Source: Zea mays (Eukaryota; Streptophyta; Magnoliopsida; Poales; Poaceae). From it: a stretch of DNA of 64,000 nt. Shown in pieces: positions 25,101 to 35,306 of this stretch. Every line of letters starts with the position of its first letter. Positions within the stretch are counted from its first letter, which is position 1. The position numbers were made by a program, and so were the translations under genes. The notes under the pieces were generated by a model that was not told the origin of the DNA, did not search any database, and worked only from the letters and a program-made list of their open reading frames with translations. The stretch is taken from NCBI RefSeq assembly GCF_902167145.1, contig NC_050096.1:268544622-268608621 (forward strand). The letters run 5' to 3'.

Positions 25101-26164
25101 AGGTGGAGTTGCATCGTCCCGACGGTCAACGCAGCAACTCTTGCATTATTGCCTACCCGGAAATCAACTTCTCCTCTTTTCACGCTTCTACTTCTTATCA
25201 TTCCTTGCATCGAATTGCAAATATGGGCAACCGATCCGGTATCAAATACCCAAGAATTAATATAAGAATCAGCAAGAAAAATTTCTGTAATGTGAATAGC
25301 AAGTGTACCTGCTGCGGCTGTACCCTTACCGCCGCGATCCTTAATAGAGGCCAAGTACTGCTTGCAATTCCTTTTCCAGTGACCAAGTTCTTTGCAATAA
25401 AAGCACTCTGCATCTGCAGCTGGTCCAACCTTGGGCTTTTGATTTGGCTTGGATACTGTATCCTTTGCCTTGCCCTTCTTCTTTTGAGACTTACCCTTCT
25501 TCTTAAAGTTGGGTTTGTTTTGGACCGCCATCACATGGCCGCTGCTGCCAGCACTTTTCTTTATGTCCCCCTCTGCAGTTTTCAGCATGCCACATAGTTC
25601 ATTGAGGCCCCTCTCCGCCCCATGCATATGGTAGTTCGTGATGAAGTTTCCATAGCTGGGCGGAAGAGATGCCAAAATGAAGTCAGTGGCCAACTCTTGG
25701 CTTATTGGGAAGCCTAGCTTCTCCAACCTCTGACTGTAACCAACCATTTTGATTACGTGTGGCCCAACTGCTGCGCCTTCTGCTAGCTTGCATTCCAGAA
25801 AGGCTTTGGACACATTGAACCTTTCAGTCCTAGCCTGAGTCTGGAACATATCCTTGAGCGCCACGATCATATCATGCACCTCATGGTTTGTCTCAAACTG
25901 CATCTGCAGCTCAGGCTCCATGCAAGCAAGCATTAGGCAACTCACTTCAAGATTAGTATCCATTGCTTTCTTGTAAGCGGTTTTAGCTGCAGCAGTTGCA
26001 TTTTCACCAGGATCCTCTAGTAGTGGGGTGTCTAGAACGTCTTCCTTTTTTTCAGCCCTGAGAACAATTCTCAGGTTACGGATCCAATCTGTATAGTTTG
26101 TTCCATTTAACTTATCCTTTTCAAGAATTGATCGCAAAGTAAATGTTGGTGTGCTAGGTGCCAT
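22199..26164 (-). CDS. Angela-like copia Gag-Pol polyprotein, full length (1,321 aa)
   Basis: It encodes every enzyme needed for retrotransposition. Order: copia-type capsid domain (about 10-230), CCHC zinc knuckle CFYCKELGHWKRNC (about 254-267), aspartic protease WVFDTGSVAH (Asp near 308), HHCC finger (MWHCRLGHISENHMKKL ... CEAC), integrase core with Asp near 505 (IHTDVCGP), Asp near 568 (LRLDRGGEY) and Glu near 604 (GMSERRNRT), reverse transcriptase with YVDD near 995-998, and RNase H (TEAEYIAASE, LYCDNNGAIV). No internal stop or frameshift is seen and the length is typical for the family. The start ATG (26164) is the first methionine of the conserved N-terminus. Expression would come from the 5' LTR at 27521-28793. 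Confidence 0.95.
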   Translation of the reverse strand: MAPSTPTFTLRSILEKDKLNGTNYTDWIRNLRIVLRAEKKEDVLDTPLLEDPGENATAAAKTAYKKAMDTNLEVSCLMLACMEPELQMQFETNHEVHDMIVALKDMFQTQARTERFNVSKAFLECKLAEGAAVGPHVIKMVGYSQRLEKLGFPISQELATDFILASLPPSYGNFITNYHMHGAERGLNELCGMLKTAEGDIKKSAGSSGHVMAVQNKPNFKKKGKSQKKKGKAKDTVSKPNQKPKVGPAADAECFYCKELGHWKRNCKQYLASIKDRGGKGTAAAGTLAIHITEIFLADSYINSWVFDTGSVAHICNSMQGMIRSRSVKRGEVDFRVGNNARVAALTVGTMQLHLPSGFILELNNCYLVPSMSRNIMSPSCLMKDGYSFASENNGCVISKNGMFVAFASIMNGLFILNLDDAPICNISAKRPRPNDLSPTYMWHCRLGHISENHMKKLHSDGLLTSFDFESYETCEACLLGKMTKAPFTGLPERTLDLLELIHTDVCGPMSTTARGGFQYFITFTDDFSRYGYVYLMKHKSESLEKFKEFQNEVENQRGKKIKALRLDRGGEYLSHEFSNHLKSCGIVPQLTPPGTPQRNGMSERRNRTLLDMVRSMMSQSDLPLSFWGYALETTAFTLNRVPSKSVVKTPYEMWTEKTPSLSFLKIWGCEVYVKRLQSDKLTPKSDKCMFVGYPKETLGYYFYHRSEGKVFVARNGVFLEKEFLKREKSKQKVYLEEVQDEPVGQDSTSDANVAEQVETSMARESPPQPRRSARLREARGEVLLLGNGEVLLLDNDEPATYSEAMMDPDSEKWHVAMRSEIDSMGENQVWNLVDPPDGVRPIECKWIYKKKKDMDGNVHIYKARLVAKGFRQVQGVDYDETFSPVAMLKSIRIILAIAAYFDYEIWQMDVKTAFLNGNLDEDVYMIQPEGFVDPINDGKICKLQKSIYGLKQASRSWNIRFDEVIKGLGFHQNEEEACVYKKESGSAVVFLILYVDDILLFGNDIPMLESVKASLKKSFSMKDLGEEAYILGIRIYRDRSKRLIGLSQDTYIDKVLKRFNMEQSKKGFIPMSHGKHLSQMQCPAMANEWERMCKVPYASAIGSIMYAMISTRPDVSYVVSATSRYQADPGEDHWTAVKGILKYLRRTKDMFLVYGGKEELVVTGYTDASFQTDPDELKSQSGFVFTINGGAISWKSSKQETVTDSTTEAEYIAASESAKEGVWIRKFLIELGVFPNASSPLNLYCDNNGAIVQAKEPRNHQKNKHILRKFHLIREFIRRGEIKICKIHTDLNVADPLTKPLPQPKHEAHMRSMGIRYLLD

Positions 26165-27520
26165 TTATCTACAACAAAATAATGCAAAATACTAAGACAA
26201 AAATATCCATGACAGAGTAAATCATATTAAACATTTAATAGTCTACTCCCACTAAAATCAATATCCCTCTATTGATACTTAGTGATTCAGAACCCACAAC
26301 TAACAAGTCTACTAGTGAGCTTTAGCATCATCGCTAGAAGACAAGGTAGATCGGTAAGCAACTCCTTGCTAATCATATCATGTATATGACTTCTGTTGTT
26401 GGGTGACATCTCTATGTCTCGGCTCCCAACCTTATGCCCCAAAGTCCTTAACCATTAAGCTGACTTTGTTTAAGTTAACCAACCCTTTCTGCAGTTCGTA
26501 TCCGATACAAACCTATCTAGTCAAGGAAAACTGGTGGCACCCTAATTTCATAGACCCACCACCAATTGTACAAGACTTATGATAGTGCGAGGTTTGGAGA
26601 GACATTAAAGCTTAAACATTTATGAGAGATCGTCCTACTTATATCATCACACGCAAGGACATATATGCAATATGAACAAGTAGAACATTAAGAATGGCAT
26701 TCACACAACAGTTGTGATTCGGTATGGCTTGTTTTCACATGGTGATCCCCATCTCCAATAATCTGTCCATCACGATGATCTCCATCTCCATGATATAGGT
26801 ATGCCATCCTCCAGGTGATGAGTCCTTCAAGACCTATCTAACGTATGCTGGTAAACAAATTACATATACGCTTTGGTCATCACATGTTGACACGCAGGTC
26901 ATTACATTAAATTTGGACAATACATGTGGCTCCAGCCGTATTGCCCTGGTCACGACATGCAGGTCATGAATAATTTATTAACATGCATCATATACACACA
27001 ATAGCCATACCGATCACAAGATGTCCTGCAAAAACAGGTTAGACAAACACGTTTCTATATGTTTGCCACTTCAGCAGATAGCCACGGCGGTCCCGCTGAC
27101 CGGTCAGCGGGCGGGGGGTCGAGGGGGGAGCCGCCCCTCGCGGGTCTCAGGGCAGCGCCCTGAAAACCTCACAAGATTCCATGCATCGTATGTATGGAAA
27201 TTCCACTGAAAATCTCATGCGGTTGATCAAATCAACCCAAATCCGAGACTTTCGACCCGAAGAAGATTACACTCATGACGTCGATCTGTTACGTCAATCT
27301 GCTGGTTGTGTGCGCAGTTAGCCCCGATGGTGATTCCAGCCGGTAGGGGCAAGTCGCGCATACAACAGAGAAGGACGAACTGATCTCTCCAGTCATATCT
27401 GATGTAATCTACTTCAACCCTTTATTACCAATTGATCTAATCAAACCGTGCATCAAGTAGATCCATCACATGAACCTAGATCCAGACCTAAAACTACGCA
27501 GAACCTGCCTTTGATACCAC
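26165..27520 (-). other. Untranslated leader of the Angela-like element, with primer binding site
   Basis: 1,356 bp between the 5' LTR and the polyprotein start. The tRNA-Met-type primer site is at the right edge. The rest carries no coding frame; a GC-rich patch (27075-27165) gives short spurious frames. Long leaders are normal in BARE/Angela elements and hold dimerisation and packaging signals, which I cannot locate here. Confidence 0.8.
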
Positions 27521-28793
27521 TGAAGGATTACAGGGAGGCTACGCTAGCGCAAAACAAAATTTTCAACCCCATAATACCAAGAACTACTGCGGTTATAGGT
27601 CATGGAATTACCACTAGACGCGCAGAGCAGCGGAAGACGTCTCGATGTAGACGAACGCGTCGAGCAGTGTCGTGCAGTCGTCGGCGTCCTTCACGTCCTC
27701 GCACGGTTCGTCCAAGTGCTCCAGATGCAGCACCTCCGAGGTATCCACACGTACAGGGAGGAAGCGTCGCGTACCGAACTGCTAGGTTCGCGACGGCGGC
27801 TTGGCAAGGGCGAGAGGTGAGCGGCGGCTGCTTGTTTGCTGATGGCCAATTAGGTTAAGCCTAACCGCGCCCCCGCCCCTCATTATATAGGCGTTATGGT
27901 GGGCTTCTGACACCGAGGCCCATCATTAACCCTAAAGCCTAGTCTAATTTCGGATCTAATCCGAATTAGGCTTCCTTCCCCTTAAGTGTGTGACCCTATA
28001 GGTTCACGTACAAATAGACATAGCCCAAGTACTCTTACTTGGCCCAATAATTGACAGCGGCCTCTAGCAAGACATGTCAACTCCTATGTACACGTAAAGA
28101 TCGTATCAGACGAACCATTGCGACATTACGTACATGATGTTCCCTTTGTCTCACGATATTTGGTCTGGCTCTAAGCTGACCTCTCTTTCTCGATACTGTG
28201 AATTGGAATCCTTTCAATGGTTAACTCTTAACCCTAGCACGGCCATGCATTTCTTGATCCAATCACTCGAGGGGCCCAGAGATATCTCTCTCACAAAGAG
28301 AGGGACAAATTCCATCTTGACTGACCATGCCTCACAGCATGCTTCCTGACAAACCCAAAACTACCTTTATAACTACCCAGTTACGGGATAGCGTTTGATA
28401 GTCCCTAAGTAAGTCAATTCACATCTTGAGAACATGCGACAATCTCAGTTCTAAGGATACAGTATTCATGTTGCAAGAAGAGAACTATATTACAATATCT
28501 CACGTTGGGTCGGTCTAGCCTCATGTCATACATGCGCCCACATTATTAGTTTAACATCTCCATGTTCATGACTTGTGAAATGTAGTCATCAACTAATACA
28601 TGTGCTAGTCATCGACTCTGACTAGGGACATCATTTAGAATAACCATATAAGTAAAGAATCTCACAAACAATTCACATAATTGCTAATCAATACAAGGTG
28701 CCTTCCATGGATATTCAATTAAGCAATATATATATCATGGATAAAAAGAAATATGCTCATCTCTATGATTATCTCTAGGGCATATTTCTAACA
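27521..28793 (-). repeat. 5' LTR of the Angela-like element
   Basis: 1,273 bp, direct copy of 20907-22178, followed by target duplication aatga (28794-28798). Confidence 0.92.
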
Positions 28794-28798
28794 AATGA

Positions 28799-29024
28799 GA
28801 GTGCAATCCGCATGACGGACAATCCTGTTGAACACAGTCGCACAAAGCACATAGACATCTGGCATCACTTTTTGAGAGACCACCAGCAAAAGGGAGATAT
28901 CAAAGTGTTTTATGTTAGCACTGAGAACCAGGTAGCCGATATCTTTACCAAGCCTTTAGATGAGAAAACCTTTTGCAGGCTGCGTAGTGAGCTAAATGTC
29001 TTAGATTCGCGTAACTTGGATTGA
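28799..29024 (+). pseudogene. Sirevirus pol, 3' end: RNase H C-terminus
   Basis: The frame cut at 20906 resumes after the second aatga (SAIRMTDNPVEHSRTKHIDI) and ends naturally at SELNVLDSRNLD, stop 29022-29024. This is the usual Opie/Ji pol C-terminus. Its RNase H would remove the RNA strand during reverse transcription. Confidence 0.9.
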
Positions 29025-29798
29025 TTTATAGCATACATGTGTTTTATGTCTTTGATCATGTTTCTTTATGCATTTTGTTGTTTATGGTGCTCAAGTTGTG
29101 CAAGCAATCCCCGGACCTCAAAAGTCCATGTGTGAGTGATGCACATATTTAGGGGGAGATGTGCTACAACTTGACCCTTTGAAACTAACCGTGTGCTTGA
29201 GTTTACTCAATCTAGTCTCAAAGGTGGATTGAAAGAGAAAGGTGAACTTGGACCATGCAAGACTTCCACTGCACTTCGATGAGAGGGTAATTTACTCCAA
29301 GTTCATCTCCATGCTCTTATTGCCTTTTTATTAGTAATTGACGATTTTGGTGAGGCAATGGGGTTTAAGGGGCCAAGATTGATCCCGTTTTGGTGCTTAA
29401 TGCCAAAGGGGGAGAAAATAAGGCCAAAGCAAATGGATCAGCTACCACTTGTGAAATTTTTGAAAAATAGTAGAGTAGGACTTTTGATTTGTCAGAATAC
29501 TCTTACTATCAAAATTTGGTCTCTTGTGGGGAGAATGGTTGATTATGGGAAAAGGGGGAGTTTTTGGCTCTTGATCATTTTTACTCTTGGATTATATCTC
29601 TTTGAGTCTAAACATGTGTGTTTAACTTAGAGATTGGAAAATGAATTTGATTTGCAAAAACAAACCAAGTGGTGGCGAAGAACGATCCAAATATGTCAAA
29701 TCTTGTCAAAGACTATTTTTGTTCTCAATTGCATTGATGTTGCACTTCTATTTGTTGCTTTTTGATGTGTTGGCATAAATCACCAAAAAGGGGGAGAT
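29025..29798 (+). other. Sirevirus 3' untranslated region with repeated polypurine tracts
   Basis: No env-like frame follows pol. Purine tracts occur near 29150 (agggggagatg), 29405 (aaagggggagaaa), 29551 (aaaagggggag) and 29786-29798 (aaaagggggagat); the last abuts the 3' LTR and is the functional one by position. A cluster of such tracts is a described hallmark of Sireviruses. Confidence 0.75.
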
Positions 29799-31071
29799 TG
29801 AAAGGGAAATGTGCCCTTAGACAATTTCTAGTATATTTTGGTGATTAAGTGCCCAACACATATTGAGCGAGTAATTATATGCCAAATGATGGATGAAGTG
29901 CAAATCGACAAGAAGGTATGGTTCTAGACTTAGTACATTGGTTTTTATGTACTAATATATTTGTCTAAGTGCTATAATCAGGAAAAGAAAAGGATTGGAA
30001 AAGAGTTGGCTATGTACAGCCAACTGCTGCTCAGTCTGGGTGCACCGGACTATCCGGTGGTGCACCGGACAGTGTCTGGTGCGCCAGGCTGGACTCTGGT
30101 GAACTGGCCACTCTCGGGAATTCGTCGGCGGCGTACGACTATAATTCACCGGACTATCCGGTGGTGCACCGGGCTGTCCGGTGAGCCAACGGCCGCCAGC
30201 GCAACGGTCGGTCGCGCAATCCGGGCGCGACGCGTGGCCCATGCCAACGGTCGGCTGGGGGCACCGGACTGTCCGGTGTGCACCGAACAGTGTCCAGTGC
30301 GCCAACCAGCCCGAAGATCCAACGGTCGGCTGTGCCATGAATGGAAGGAGATCCGCACCGGACATGCTACAGTGACTGTCCGGTGGTGCACCGGACTGTC
30401 CGGTGCGCCACCCGACAGAAGGCATGAATTGCCTTCCTTGTTGGGTTCCAACGACTCCTAGCAGCCTTGGGGCTATAAAAGGGACCCATAGGCGCATGGA
30501 GGAGTTACCCAAGCATTCCTTGATCATTCCTAAGCACCAAGACTCCTTTCTCGCGCATTCGATTCTTTGAGATAGTGACTTGAGCACCATTTGAGTAGAA
30601 AACTCCTCGAGTTGTGTTGTGAGCTCAAGTTGTGGCTTGTGTGCGTGATTGTGCTCGTGCTTTGAGTCTTGTGTGTGTTGCTCTTCCCATCCTTACTTAT
30701 GTGCTTCTTTGTGATCATCAATTGTAAGGGCGAGAGGCTCCAAGTTGTGGTGATTCCTCGCAAACGAGAGAGAGTATAAGAAAGAAAAACATCGTGATAT
30801 TCAAGTCGATCATTGGATCACTTGAGAGGGGTTGAGTGCAACCCTCGTCCATTGGGACGCCATAACGTGGAGTAGGCAAGTGTTACACTTGGCCGAACCA
30901 CGGGATAAATCACTGTGTCTCTTGTGCTTGTTTTCTTTGTGACTATTGTGTTTCACAAGAGATCGGTCCTTAGCCACTTGATTCCATTGTGCTAACACTT
31001 AACCAAGTTTTGTGGCTACAAGTATTTGATTTTTACAGGATCACCTATTCACCCCCCTCTTGGTGCTCTCA
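29799..31071 (+). repeat. 3' LTR of the Opie/Ji-like Sirevirus
   Basis: 1,273 bp, same ends and palindrome cluster (about 30041-30410) as the 5' LTR. TATAAAA lies at 30474-30480. Several dozen differences from the 5' LTR are visible. Confidence 0.93.
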
Positions 31072-32099
31072 TCTGTGGCCTCAACTATGGAAACCAAAAC
31101 ATGCACATCGGGTATGGAATGTGCCTCCAATATGGAACCACCGTTTTGTTGTGCCATCTGCACCCGTCGTCCTAAAAAAGACGTCAACCCGCTTTCATCC
31201 TCCTCGCATCCTCATCTCAATCTCCACGACGGACAATTTCATCTGGTGAGCATCCAGTCAATTTCATTTGTCGTGTGTGTGCACGGTTTGTGCTTTGACT
31301 GATAATTCTGCTTCTGTTAATGTGAAATGGTGCGTCCAATGAGTCACCGGATGTGCTTGTTTCAGTTGTTTCTTGTAGTCTGTTTCACACAAATGCACAT
31401 TTGTCTGGTGCATTTGGTGCATAATGTTTATTTGTAAAAATCTGGTTGCAATCTTGGGACACATGCAAATCAAGAGGTAGTGTTTATTTGTGTTGCAATC
31501 TCAATCTTCACGCTTACCACCAGTCAACAAATTACTACTATTTTTTCTCACTTGGTACTGCTCTTTTGGTACTGCGATGAAGCCAGCTTTATGAAGGTTT
31601 TTTTATAATTTTCTAGACTTTTGTATTTATACCTTCGATTTGTGATTTATAAAAGTACTATTTAGAAAATGATTGTAGTGTTATAGTGATGGTTACACGA
31701 TATGGTTTACCTAACCCTGGCTGATCATTTGTGGGGTAAGCAATTGATATAGATGTGAAAATCACAGTCACTAACCACGCATACTCATAAGATTGCATCA
31801 TACCACGCGCACTTAGCACAGATCATCATATATGTTGGATGAATACATTTCTCTGGTTACTTGCCTAGGATTTAAGTTTCGTTGTTGTTTCATTTTTTAA
31901 TTCAAAACTCGGGTGGGAAGTTGCACCAGGCATACCTTCTCATGATGTATGTTTGCTTGTATATATTTTGCTGGCTGAACATTATATATATGTACAAACT
32001 GGTTAGCTTCTCATGATGAAATGCAAAAATGTCTCTATCTCATTCTTTGGTTATCGTGTTATTATATGATTCTGTTGCAACGCACGAGCACTCAACTAG
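31072..32099 (+). mobile_element. Truncated Helitron 3' part (Helitron B)
   Basis: The segment ends gttgcaacgcacgagc...CTAG with T following (CTAG at 32096-32099), the terminal hairpin plus CTAG/T of maize Helitrons. Its last ~50 bases closely match the inverted 3' end at 32304. No 5' Helitron end lies between it and the Sirevirus LTR, so the left part is missing. About 31072-31245 looks exonic, followed by a plausible GT donor (atctggtgagc), so it may be a captured gene fragment I do not recognise. The rest holds no recognised gene. Confidence 0.6.
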
Positions 32100-32303
32100 T
32101 TTGACTTAAGAACGTAGTTCCCCATAAACTTAACAAACAAAGTTCACTGGCCTCACGAACTTAGCGCCACCATCCTTGCAGTCCTCTTAAAAATTTTGGA
32201 TGCTCATTGAAAAGTTTTAGAATGTTTTCAAACAACTATCCTACTAAACTATAACTCACAGTCCAAGATCACAACCATAGTTTTATCCCGCTTTTAGAAT
32301 TGA

Positions 32304-34110
32304 CTAGGTGAGTGCCCGTGCGTTGCAACGGAACCGTATAATAACACGATAACTTATGTACATATGTGTGTTATAGGTATATGTCTGTGCGTTGCAATGG
32401 CACACAAAAATACTCAGCAAAATATTAGTGCATAATGGTTATATAAAAACGAACAACACTTATATTATCACCGACTTTAATATCTCAAAAATTGTTTGCT
32501 AACAAATACATTGTTACCCTTATATGATTAGTGGCAGCGACATGAACACATCTGAGAGTAGCCATGAAGTAAAATTATTTTGGTACTTCTCTCGCAAAGA
32601 TTGAAATAACTGAAGTTGTGTAATCTGACATGACAGATAACATGACCCATGAAAAAGATGAACCTTAATACGATCCCCTGTAAGCCAAGTACGCCCTCTC
32701 TCTCTCTCCTTCAACGCAAGCAGGGTCCATCCCATCTAGATCCAGTCGAGCCTGATGACACCGTCCAACTCCATCAGCGCTATGATGTTGTCCTGGGCAG
32801 CACGCATAAACTCGAAGAAGAGTGAGATCGACCTAAACGCCTCTTGTGATGCACAGAACTCCGAACCACCTGGAAATAAAGCGTGTGAAAAAATATAGAA
32901 TAAGATGAAACTAAAAACGGGGTAAATGCATGTAGTTCTTTGTGTGAACACACACCTCCTTTATAGAGTTTGGTGTATCCACAATCTCTGCAAAGGTTGG
33001 TCTTAGAGCAGGATCTTTCTGCCAGCATCTCTGTAGTAGTTCAGCGAGCATAGGATGGGTATCAATGGCAATAGTAAGACTCAGACCTTGCATGCAGAGT
33101 TATCGTGTCTGCCAAATTAGGATTCGAAACAAAAACTCCACGACACTTTCATAAGGAGTATTTTACTTCCCACCAAGCACCGAAAAAGATACAAATGAGT
33201 TACAACTCAACATTCACCTTCTCTTTAGAGCCTTTTCCTTTCAGCAAATTAAAGTAGAATGATAACAAAAAGATGTGCTATTGTTCTTTTTTTGGCAACC
33301 CGCAATAACTTGTGTTAAAGTACGATACCTTTGAACAACGACAACTGTTGCCTAAAGAGGTGCCATGTCTTCGTATGGAAGCTGCATCCGTGAAAGTTGC
33401 TAGCAAGCTTCGATCGCCAAAGATCCCATCTAACCGGAACATTGAACGCGTCGCTGCTCTTGAAGCGCTCCAATTCGCCGCCAGAGTCGTCTGTCTGTGG
33501 GCTTATATAGAGTAATGTAGAGAGAGGCACACACATAATCAGATCAAGAAGCACAGACAAAGCTGTCAGGCGAGGAGTTAAGGTCTGTCCATACCAGATG
33601 GCAGCGGAGGAATCGTCGGCTGCGCGCGATCCATGGCGCGTCGCGGACTCACGGTGAATAGAACCTTGGCACTACTACCGCCAGGTCCACTGGGTGTCTC
33701 CGGTCTCCTTCTCTTTCAACGCAGGCATGGGCTTGGCATCCACGACGTCAGCCAGGACGCCATGGCGACGGGGCTAAGAAGCGAGCGGGAGGGTGGATCT
33801 GTTGCTCATGCCATATTTCAGATTATAAACAACTAAACACGAATATACATGCACAAAATGGATCTTACTATAGTGTTAACTTAACCTTGCTAATCTAACC
33901 ATGCAGCCCGTCTGAAGGCCAGCAACTTAATGCACTATAGGATGAGGATGGAGGGTCATGCAGCGTTTGCGGTGGGGAGGGCGCACGCATTGAACGAGGT
34001 GGTGTTTGCTGTTGGACGCGACGTGGGAGAGAGGGGGCACATCGGACGGTTGAGATCGATGAGAGGCAGAACAGCAGGCTACCCTTTCAGCCTTAATAGA
34101 GTAGTATAGA
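32304..34110 (-). mobile_element. Helitron A (1,807 bp) carrying a kinase gene fragment
   Basis: On the minus strand the 5' end is TCTATACTACTCTATTAAGG, preceded by A (34111). The 3' end is a GC-rich hairpin (CCGTTGCAACGCACGGG) followed by CACTCACCTAG, then T (32303). TC...CTAG ends inserted between A and T without duplication are diagnostic of maize Helitrons, which move by rolling circle and capture gene pieces. It encodes no Rep/helicase, so it is non-autonomous. The right half (33100-34100) has GC-rich exon-like stretches that I could not assign. Confidence 0.78.
32780..33093 (-). pseudogene. Captured protein-kinase gene fragment (C-terminal kinase subdomains)
   Basis: Two exons read in phase: about 33093-32956, containing LAELLQRCWQKDPALRPTF and AEIVDTPNSIKEV (kinase subdomains X-XI with the conserved Arg of DPALRPTF), then a GT...AG intron (32955-32870), then 32869-32780 ending in a stop. 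CW..DP..RP is typical of Raf-like/MAPKKK plant kinases. The ATP-binding and catalytic loops are absent, so no active kinase can result. Capture by Helitron A is inferred from position and orientation. Confidence 0.75.
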
Positions 34111-34263
34111 TAGGGTCACATTTAGAGCCTTTCTTATGGATGCTCTAAGAGCACTCTAAATCCTACTATCTATTTCTCGCCTGAACACTTCAGGAAAAAA
34201 ATCAAGCTAAAGAAGTTCCAGGAAGTAGCATCATGGTACATCATTGATTATCAATATCACGAG

Positions 34264-34845
34264 TGTTGGGGACTTGTTCTCAAATGCTTCGGTCTTAAGA
34301 ACAAGGCAACACGGAAAATGTTAAGTATTAATGTCCTTCGTCCTTCATAACGATATATCCCTTCGGGATATATGGCATCTCGGACGAAGGTTACAAAGAA
34401 CATACCTTCGTAAGCATAACAACGAAGAATAAAGCATTCACATAAATCATGAAATAAACATGTAAATATTATCATAGAATTATCTCTACTTGTATTAATG
34501 AATATAAATGACTTTGAAGTACAAATGTACCTTCGGTCTTGCGGAAGGCAAAAAGTACGAATGTGATGCGAAGGCAAAAAGCAGGTTCGCGTGAACAGTA
34601 CAGAGGTACTGTTCATCTATTTATAGACACAGGTCGCAGCCTGTGACAAATTACAATTATGCCCCTTGCGGAAGTTTACAACATTGACTCGGACATACAT
34701 GTATAAAAAGGTCATTCTGCCTCTATGTCGGTTTAATACGCCGAAGCTCCATGAAAAGGGACCTTCGGCCATCTCTTAGAAACGACTTTGGCCGAAGCTG
34801 CTTCTTCGTGTGAGACCTTCGGCGTACCGAAGCACGACCCCAACA
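34264..34845 (-). repeat. 3' LTR of Tat element 2
   Basis: 582 bp, seemingly identical to 43327-43908. The polypurine tract (gcgaaaggggctac, minus strand) abuts it at 34846-34859. The open frame across the LTR occurs in both copies and is not a gene. Confidence 0.93.
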
Positions 34846-35103
34846 GTAGCCCCTTTCGCGGTGCTAGATCGTTCTTCGTAACGAGCTTGGCCCGTGAAAA
34901 AAACCTCTTCAGCTTCGGGAAGCCGAAGGTCCAAAAAACACCTTCCCTGAGCTCGTTGCGGAGAAACGATCCGACTTCCGAGCGCGTGCCAAGCCCACTT
35001 TGTAGAGTTACTGTTTGGTCTTTGCGGTCCACTGCACAGCGGGTATGAGTTACTGCGCGCCTGGTGTAACAGTTCCACCGCTTCGCCTTCCTACCTGCAG
35101 CAC

Positions 35104-35111
35104 TATATAAA
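35104..35111 (+). promoter_or_regulatory. TATA box of the antisense gene, Tat element 2
   Basis: 'gcactatataaaca' lies 203 bases upstream of the antisense ATG (35307), between the 3' LTR and the gene, and is conserved with Tat element 1. It suggests LTR-independent transcription. Confidence 0.62.
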
Positions 35112-35306
35112 CAAACAGGTGGGTGTGAAGTTACCACAGCATTCATTGCTATTTGCACTGTTTCGCTGCCAAAATTTTTCACCATAGCCGAAGCTTAAGT
35201 CTCAGAATCGAACGAAGGTGCTTCTCAACGTCCGCTTCGTCAGAAAGAAGAGCTTCGGAGAAAAGAAAAAAGGAAAAAGTTTTTGACTTCCCAAACTTAG
35301 AATCAA

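Larger units (their letters stand above)
20907..28793 (-). mobile_element. Angela/BARE-like Ty1/copia retrotransposon, intact (7,887 bp)
   Basis: LTRs of 1,272 and 1,273 bp flank a single intact polyprotein, with 5-bp duplications aatga at 20902-20906 and 28794-28798. On the minus strand the LTR starts TGTTAGAAATATGCCC, like the BARE/Angela group start. The primer site (tggtatcaaaggc, minus strand, next to 27521) and polypurine tract (gcaagtgggagat, minus strand, next to 22178) are present. The LTRs differ at about two dozen sites plus one indel, roughly 2% by eye. It may still be able to move. Confidence 0.93.
4318..31071 (+). mobile_element. Opie/Ji-like Sirevirus (Ty1/copia) split by three nested insertions
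   Basis: LTRs of 1,272 and 1,273 bp (TGAAAGGGAAA...GGTGCTCTCA) bound the element. A tRNA-Met-type primer site follows the left LTR, and a purine tract (aaaagggggagat) precedes the right one. Gag, protease, integrase, reverse transcriptase and RNase H segments occur in copia order, interrupted at 9396-9757, 10745-20293 and 20907-28793. Without the insertions the length is about 8.9 kb. Several frameshifts and stops make it non-functional. The two LTRs differ at a few dozen sites, more than those of the elements inside it, as expected for the oldest layer. The 5-bp flanks (ccaat at 4313-4317, tctgt at 31072-31076) do not match, so one flank has probably been rearranged. Confidence 0.93.
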
